Shown: piece by piece, positions 6,208 to 9,384 of the stretch
Layout: each line of letters starts with the position of its first letter
Numbering within the stretch: the first letter of the stretch is position 1
From: Nitrososphaerota archaeon
Lineage (GTDB): Archaea > Thermoproteota > EX4484-205 > JAAOZO01
NCBI GenBank assembly: GCA_011605715.1
Contig: JAAOZO010000160.1
Span: forward strand, 1-9,384
Direction: 5' to 3'
DNA length: 9,384 nt
Notes under the pieces: generated by a model
Seen by the model: only the letters and a program-made list of their open reading frames with translations
What the model was told of the DNA's origin: nothing
The model's database searches: none
Made by a program: the position numbers and the translations under genes

Positions 6208-6483
6208 TCATCCCTCTATGCTTTGAACTATTTTAATTACTTCCTCTTGGTTAAACAAGCGAAATAAGTTAAGCCAAACTTATCTAGTCTGCAAACCTTC
6301 TTACTATAAAAAATAGTCATCGAATTTTTCAGTTCTATCCTTTAAGACTTGGACTTCTTTTTCTATTAGTTCGAAGAACCAATTTCCAAATTCATAAGTT
6401 CGACGAACAAGTTTCAAACTTCTACAAGCTTGAAGTTTATTTCGAAGATCATAGGAAAAGGTGATCCTTGACCTAGAAAAACC
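6208..6483 (-). pseudogene. Decayed transposase tail inside the MITE-like element
   Basis: A single minus-strand frame crosses almost the whole element. It is open for 59 codons (6483-6307), has TAG-TAA stops at 6301-6306 and another TAA 15 bases downstream, and then stays open to a TGA at 6208-6210, two bases before the left-end ATG region. Recognisable runs are KLVRRTYEFGNWFFELIEKE, VQVLKDRTEKFDDYF and VWLNLFRLFNQEEVIKIVQS. The pattern KDRTxxFxxxF followed by a W-x-x-LF segment recalls the C-terminal end of DDE transposases of archaeal IS elements, though I cannot confirm the family without a search. Finding the coding pieces in one frame and ending just inside the terminal repeat is what an internally deleted element should look like. 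No start codon remains. Confidence 0.45.
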
Positions 6484-6499
6484 TTAAGTTAACAGAACA
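6480..6499 (-). repeat. Right terminal inverted repeat
   Basis: Reads CCTTAAGTTAACAGAACA at its outer end on the plus strand and pairs with 6181-6200. Its TTA at 6484-6486 is the TAA that stops the N-terminal half of the protease. Confidence 0.85.
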
Positions 6500-6508
6500 G
6501 GTGCGAGT
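6500..6508. repeat. Right copy of 9-bp target-site duplication
   Basis: GGTGCGAGT, identical to 6172-6180, immediately outside the right terminal repeat. On the minus strand it ends the LAP codons of the N-terminal protease half. Confidence 0.85.
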
Positions 6509-6942
6509 AAGATAAAGGCATAGATTGTTTGGAGGATGTAGTTTAAAGGAAACGAGAAATTAAACCTAAAAAAGTTGCTCACAGTTCCGGATCTTCCAGC
6601 GATTTCTTCCATCAAGTCAGGGATTACGAGTTTCACAATAGCAAGCATCATGAAAAATCCGAAAAACGCTACTAAGACTCCAATTCCAACATTCCTCCAA
6701 AAATTTTCTTTCTTGACGCCAATGTAGCTTAAATCTCTGTTTCTGATAACTCCCTCATAGAAAACTATTATTGCTATTATAGGAAGAGCTGCTGGGATGG
6801 TGATATTTTTTCCAGTCTTGTTAAAAGTATTCATAAATATAAAGAAGAGTACATCTCCTATGATTAAAAATATTACTATCGTCGCCGCCGTACGCGCTCG
6901 TCCCTTCATCTATGTAATTTCTTTATGCACACTTACGCGCGC

Positions 6943-6950
6943 AATATAAA
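6943..6950 (-). promoter_or_regulatory. TATA-like box for the protease gene
   Basis: The minus strand reads TTTATATT, centred about 37 bp upstream of the ATG at 6909, leaving room for a leader of about ten bases. The promoter appears intact although the gene it serves is broken. Confidence 0.5.
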
Positions 6951-7446
6951 TTTTTCTTCGACATAGTAGAATACCTGGCATTGCTCCAGCCATGTTAAGT
7001 AGATGTAGCGTCTATACTTAGAAACATGAATTGGTATACTATGACTGTTCGTACCAAGTTCTACTTCCTTAAGTAAATATACATCTGAAACCTATCTTAA
7101 AATGATGCTATGACTCCGTTCTCAATCATGTTTGAAAGTTTGCATTCAGCTACTGCAGGTCTAGGATGCAGACTCACTCATTTATGTTTATCGTCTTCAA
7201 CTTGCTACTGCGCTACCCTAAAGGAGAACTCAAAATTATCACAAAGATTCATACTTAGACCTTCTATTAACAGCTGTACCTAAAACTAGCATTTTTACAA
7301 TGTTTCGATCAAAAACTAAACTAAAAAGTTAGCACAGACTATTCTTATTGTGCTCCTTTAAATGTATTTTCTAAGCCTCTCAAACCAAGTTTAGTCTTCA
7401 ATCTTTTCTTTAAAACTTTCTTTGCTTTTTGATTTACTAAGTTAAG
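6951..7446. other. Intergenic region of about 500 bp with only scattered coding-like fragments
   Basis: No complete gene is seen on either strand. On the minus strand, the glycosyltransferase frame stays open for 33 codons after its stop (7446-7348) with a lysine-rich sequence. Farther on, 7239-7328 reads LFSLVFDRNIVKMLVLGTAV in another frame, and part of 7081-7200 reads PAVAECKLSNMIENGVIASF in a third. Stops break them all. A plus-strand frame around 7111-7284 is open but has an unprotein-like composition. T-rich minus-strand DNA near 7290-7320 could end the glycosyltransferase transcript. Confidence 0.4.
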
Positions 7447-8649
7447 CTAAACTTTCCAGTTTTCGCATTGGTACTTCTTAAAGATAAGTACTTCAGCAAA
7501 TCCTATTACTGCAACTATAAACGACAAAAAGGAGTAAACAAAGTAAAACAAAAAGAATTCAATTACAGAAAAGCTATAGCTTAGTTTCCTAGAAGAAACA
7601 TAGAAGATAACAAAAAAAATTAAAGTACTTATTGTCATTGCTATTGCCCCCTTTAGCAAGCTTATGGCTGTAGTTGGCTTAAACCAAGGGAGCATTGCAA
7701 TAGTTAGAAAAGGTTGCTGTACATTTCCAATACTCAGTAGGATAGTTGTAAATATTCCATAAGCCATTGAGTTTGGAACTAACGGGTAGAAAATCAACGA
7801 GAAGAAAGAAGGGAACAAGAAAACAAGGAATGGGAAAAAAATTTCAAAGTTTTTAATTACTTCTAGCATTAATCTTTTGTTGTAAATGGCAACAATCTCA
7901 GCTCCACCTTTAGCCCACCTTAACCTTTGCTTAAGCCATTTTCTTAAGCTAGAGTGCGTATAGCAATAAACGAAGATGTTCTCGCTATACTTCAACTTAT
8001 ATCCATTCATGAAAAGTCTAATTGCAAGGTCTATGTCTTCCGTTATCATTTTGTTAAACCCATTTAGCTTAAGCAAAACTTCTTTTTTTATTGCAAATGC
8101 TGCGCCGTTTAACGTTATGAGTTTTCTAGTAGATTTAAATGAAAGCCAAGAAAAAATGTTCAAACTAGCATAATCGTAGTAAATTAATTTCGCGAGAAAT
8201 GAATCACGAACAATAATTTTCTTTATGTCTAAGGCATCGTAGTCTTTCATTTCTTCAAATATCTTCCTTAAAAATTCTTTATCCTTTGGAAGCTCAACAT
8301 CACCATCAAGAAAAAGTATAACTTCTCCACTGCACAACGTAATGGCCTCATTTACAGCGCTAACTTTTCCAACTCTTTCTTCATGTATAATGATTTTTAT
8401 TCCGTTAACTTTTTTAAGCTCTTCTTTTGTTTTTTCTGTAGGTTCATCAACAACTACTACAACTTCTTTTTCTAGGTTCTGCTCCAAAAGTACTTGAATG
8501 TTCCTTAGTAATAAAGAAGATTCTTTGTAGATTGGAATAACAACACTAACATACACGTTTTCGGTTTTATGTTCGTTGATCATTAAATTCTTATCTTTCT
8601 GCAGTTGTTTGAAAGAACTTAAAGAACGCGAGTGTTGGCTGTTTTCCAT
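7447..8649 (-). CDS. Membrane-bound family 2 glycosyltransferase
   Basis: A 400-aa GT2 enzyme of the processive (cellulose/hyaluronan synthase-like) layout. A GT-A domain spans about residues 33-250: VSVVIPIYKES at 35-45, the nucleotide-sugar DGD motif at 115-117, NGAAFAIKKE near 181-190, the catalytic TEDID at 203-207, and QRLRW at 241-245, the QxxRW motif that marks processive members. Four or so membrane helices follow (about 268-290, 296-320, 335-352, 363-392), then a short basic tail. It probably transfers sugars from a nucleotide donor at the inner membrane face into an envelope polysaccharide or glycolipid; the sugar cannot be read from sequence. The ATG at 8649 is preceded by a good TATA box at 34 bp; an internal ATG at residue 23, nearer the conserved domain, is the alternative start. 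No other polysaccharide genes adjoin it, so it is probably not part of a cluster here. Confidence 0.88.
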   Translation of the reverse strand: MENSQHSRSLSSFKQLQKDKNLMINEHKTENVYVSVVIPIYKESSLLLRNIQVLLEQNLEKEVVVVVDEPTEKTKEELKKVNGIKIIIHEERVGKVSAVNEAITLCSGEVILFLDGDVELPKDKEFLRKIFEEMKDYDALDIKKIIVRDSFLAKLIYYDYASLNIFSWLSFKSTRKLITLNGAAFAIKKEVLLKLNGFNKMITEDIDLAIRLFMNGYKLKYSENIFVYCYTHSSLRKWLKQRLRWAKGGAEIVAIYNKRLMLEVIKNFEIFFPFLVFLFPSFFSLIFYPLVPNSMAYGIFTTILLSIGNVQQPFLTIAMLPWFKPTTAISLLKGAIAMTISTLIFFVIFYVSSRKLSYSFSVIEFFLFYFVYSFLSFIVAVIGFAEVLIFKKYQCENWKV

Positions 8650-8679
8650 TCTTTACGTAGCAAAGTAAAGCTTAACAAG

Positions 8680-8686
8680 TATAAAA
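8680..8686 (-). promoter_or_regulatory. TATA box for the glycosyltransferase gene
   Basis: The minus strand reads TTTTATA preceded by an A-rich element (TTAAAAAC) that could be the TFB recognition site. The centre is about 34 bp from the ATG at 8649, giving a leader of only several bases. Confidence 0.55.
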
Positions 8687-8732
8687 GTTTTTAACGTTAG
8701 TGCAAATTTATTGCTTAAAGTAAATTTTAAGT

Positions 8733-8756
8733 TATAAAGTAAATCTATACTTTATA
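8733..8756. repeat. Perfect AT-rich palindrome between glycosyltransferase and reductase genes
   Basis: TATAAAGTA and TACTTTATA form perfect 9-bp arms around a 6-base spacer. It lies about 65 bp downstream of the reductase stop and about 85 bp upstream of the glycosyltransferase start. It could be a hairpin at the reductase 3' end, a dimeric regulator's site, or a second TATA-like element; sequence alone does not decide. Confidence 0.4.
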
Positions 8757-8821
8757 CGAAAGTTTATTTTTAGTTTTTCCAAAGCTTTTCTACTTAATCT
8801 GCTGCTAAACTTCTTTTAGAG

Positions 8822-9384
8822 TTAAAGAAAGTTCAGCATGAGCTCAAAGTACCCTAAAATCCTGTTAATCTTTGCCTCTCTCAACGCCTGCTCTATTGCA
8901 TTCAGCTCCTCGTTGCTTAAACTAACGTTAACGCTTTCTGCGATATCTTTCACCTGATCTTCTCTTTTCACTCCAGGTATTGGTACAACGTTACTGTGCC
9001 TCATAGTCCAACTTAGCACAACTTGAGTTATAGATTTTCCCTTACTTTTTGCTACATTCTGTAGAACGTTGTTCAATGCTTCAAGCTTCTTTAAACTTGA
9101 CCTTGAGAACAGAGGGTTTATTTTTCTTACAATTTCTTTTGGCTTGTAACTTGGGTTTACTTTTCCTGTAAGTAAACCTTGGGCCAAAGGACTATAAGCT
9201 ATTAAAGTTATTTTCTCTTTCTGAGTATATGGTATCATATCTGCTTCTACGCTTCTTGAAAGCATATTGTACAAAACTTGGTTGCTAGCGATATCGGTTT
9301 TTTCTAGATTTTTTCTTGCATCAGAAAGTCTTCTTAAGTTAAAGTTGCTTACTCCAATTGCTCTTATTACTCCAGAGTTCACTA
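8822..9384 (-). CDS. Aldo/keto reductase, C-terminal part (5' end outside window)
   Basis: About 187 residues of a TIM-barrel NAD(P)H-dependent oxidoreductase that reduces aldehydes and ketones to alcohols. Visible landmarks in order: the IRAIGVSNF strand at the start, SNQVLYNMLSRSVE, ITLIAYSPLAQGLLTGK (the conserved YSPL strand), then VVPIPGVKREDQV, the phosphate-binding loop for the cofactor, followed by the last helix (LSNEELNAIEQA). Family members are about 300-330 residues, so roughly 120-140 N-terminal residues lie beyond the right edge, including the catalytic Asp, Tyr, Lys and His. The GTG at 9382 is an internal valine, not a start. The frame is clean throughout and ends at a TAA (8822-8824). 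It points the same way as the glycosyltransferase, but the 172-bp gap and that gene's own TATA box argue against an operon. Confidence 0.9.
   Translation of the reverse strand, partial: VNSGVIRAIGVSNFNLRRLSDARKNLEKTDIASNQVLYNMLSRSVEADMIPYTQKEKITLIAYSPLAQGLLTGKVNPSYKPKEIVRKINPLFSRSSLKKLEALNNVLQNVAKSKGKSITQVVLSWTMRHSNVVPIPGVKREDQVKDIAESVNVSLSNEELNAIEQALREAKINRILGYFELMLNFL

Larger units (their letters stand above)
6181..6499. mobile_element. 319-bp MITE-like insertion element
   Basis: The element is bounded by imperfect inverted repeats: 6181-6200 begins TGCTCTGTTAACTTAAG, and the complement of 6480-6499 begins TGTTCTGTTAACTTAAG, with 18 of 20 bases identical. Perfect 9-bp direct repeats flank it (6172-6180, 6500-6508). 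It has no intact transposase, but one minus-strand frame across it looks like a decayed transposase tail, so it is probably an internally deleted derivative of a full insertion sequence, mobilised in trans. Similar short derivatives are known in Sulfolobus. TIR length and a 8-9 bp duplication fit several families (IS6, IS1, IS256, ISA1214); I cannot choose between them from the ends alone. It also brings an outward-facing ATG (6201-6203) in frame with the downstream half of the protease. Confidence 0.88.
5882..6909 (-). pseudogene. CPBP (CAAX-type) intramembrane endopeptidase gene, broken by an insertion and a frameshift
   Basis: The N-terminal part (6909 down to about 6500) encodes membrane helices near residues 10-27, 40-51, 75-97 and 125-137 and stops at a TAA supplied by the inserted element. 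The C-terminal part resumes at LAPAEELLFRG. If the 319-bp element and one 9-bp duplicate are removed, the frame joins as ILLAPAEELLFRGF, the canonical EExxxR catalytic motif. A one-base slip near 6110-6119, after QKWMNP, then leads to LILAIGIQSVLFGLMHG (FxxxH motif) and NNIVAPWVAHAIVD (third motif), ending at a TAG (5882-5884). The restored protein would be about 230 aa, normal for the family. These enzymes cleave membrane proteins or prenylated peptides and in prokaryotes often give bacteriocin immunity; the substrate here is unknown. It had its own TATA box. As it stands no active enzyme can be made. Confidence 0.88.

Noticed and set aside
7976..8173. Plus-strand 65-codon frame
   Set aside because: Antisense shadow of the glycosyltransferase catalytic domain.
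1..9384. CRISPR array, tRNA or rRNA genes
   Set aside because: No regularly spaced repeats and no cloverleaf or rRNA signature found on either strand by eye.

Overview
The window looks like a stretch of an AT-rich archaeal chromosome. TATA-like boxes sit about 27-37 bp upstream of the start codons of five genes (412-990, 1355-3307, 4645-5307, 5882-6909, 7447-8649). Three of these genes leave almost no room for a leader or Shine-Dalgarno site, so they probably have leaderless transcripts. The gene content also fits archaea: a membrane-tethered cell-surface protein with tandem Ig-like repeats and a C-terminal anchor, a COG1237-type metallo-hydrolase, a membrane-bound GT2 glycosyltransferase, and remains of a IIIA-type proton ATPase. 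I cannot name the lineage with confidence; a thermophilic Thermoproteota- or Thermoplasmata-like archaeon is a guess.

Layout, left to right. 79-368 (-): decayed C-terminal tail of a P-type ATPase. 412-990 (-): intact membrane-anchored PEBP/YbhB-like protein. 1355-3307 (+): intact 650-aa surface protein with a signal peptide, a DNRLRE/CBM96-type domain, three Ig-like repeats of about 93 aa and a C-terminal membrane anchor. 3344-4497: three degraded coding stretches, namely an unknown (+), a secreted or surface protein with at least two frameshifts (-), and a short aromatic-rich fragment (+). 4645-5307 (+): intact metallo-beta-lactamase-fold hydrolase. 5455-5770 (-): decayed gene of unknown family. 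5882-6909 (-): CPBP (CAAX-type) intramembrane protease gene broken by a short transposable element and by one frameshift. About 500 bp without a credible gene. 7447-8649 (-): intact membrane GT2 glycosyltransferase. 8822-9384 (-): C-terminal part of an aldo/keto reductase that runs off the window.

The clearest unexpected signal is a 319-bp MITE-like element at 6181-6499. It has about 20-bp terminal inverted repeats and a 9-bp target duplication (GGTGCGAGT). Removing the element and one copy of the duplication restores the protease reading frame exactly across its catalytic EExxxR motif. Inside it, one reading frame on the minus strand carries what looks like the decayed tail of a transposase.

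The intact genes do not form an obvious pathway. They are separately promoted genes with membrane, surface and housekeeping roles, scattered among at least six decaying genes. This looks like an accessory zone undergoing gene loss rather than a working multi-gene system.
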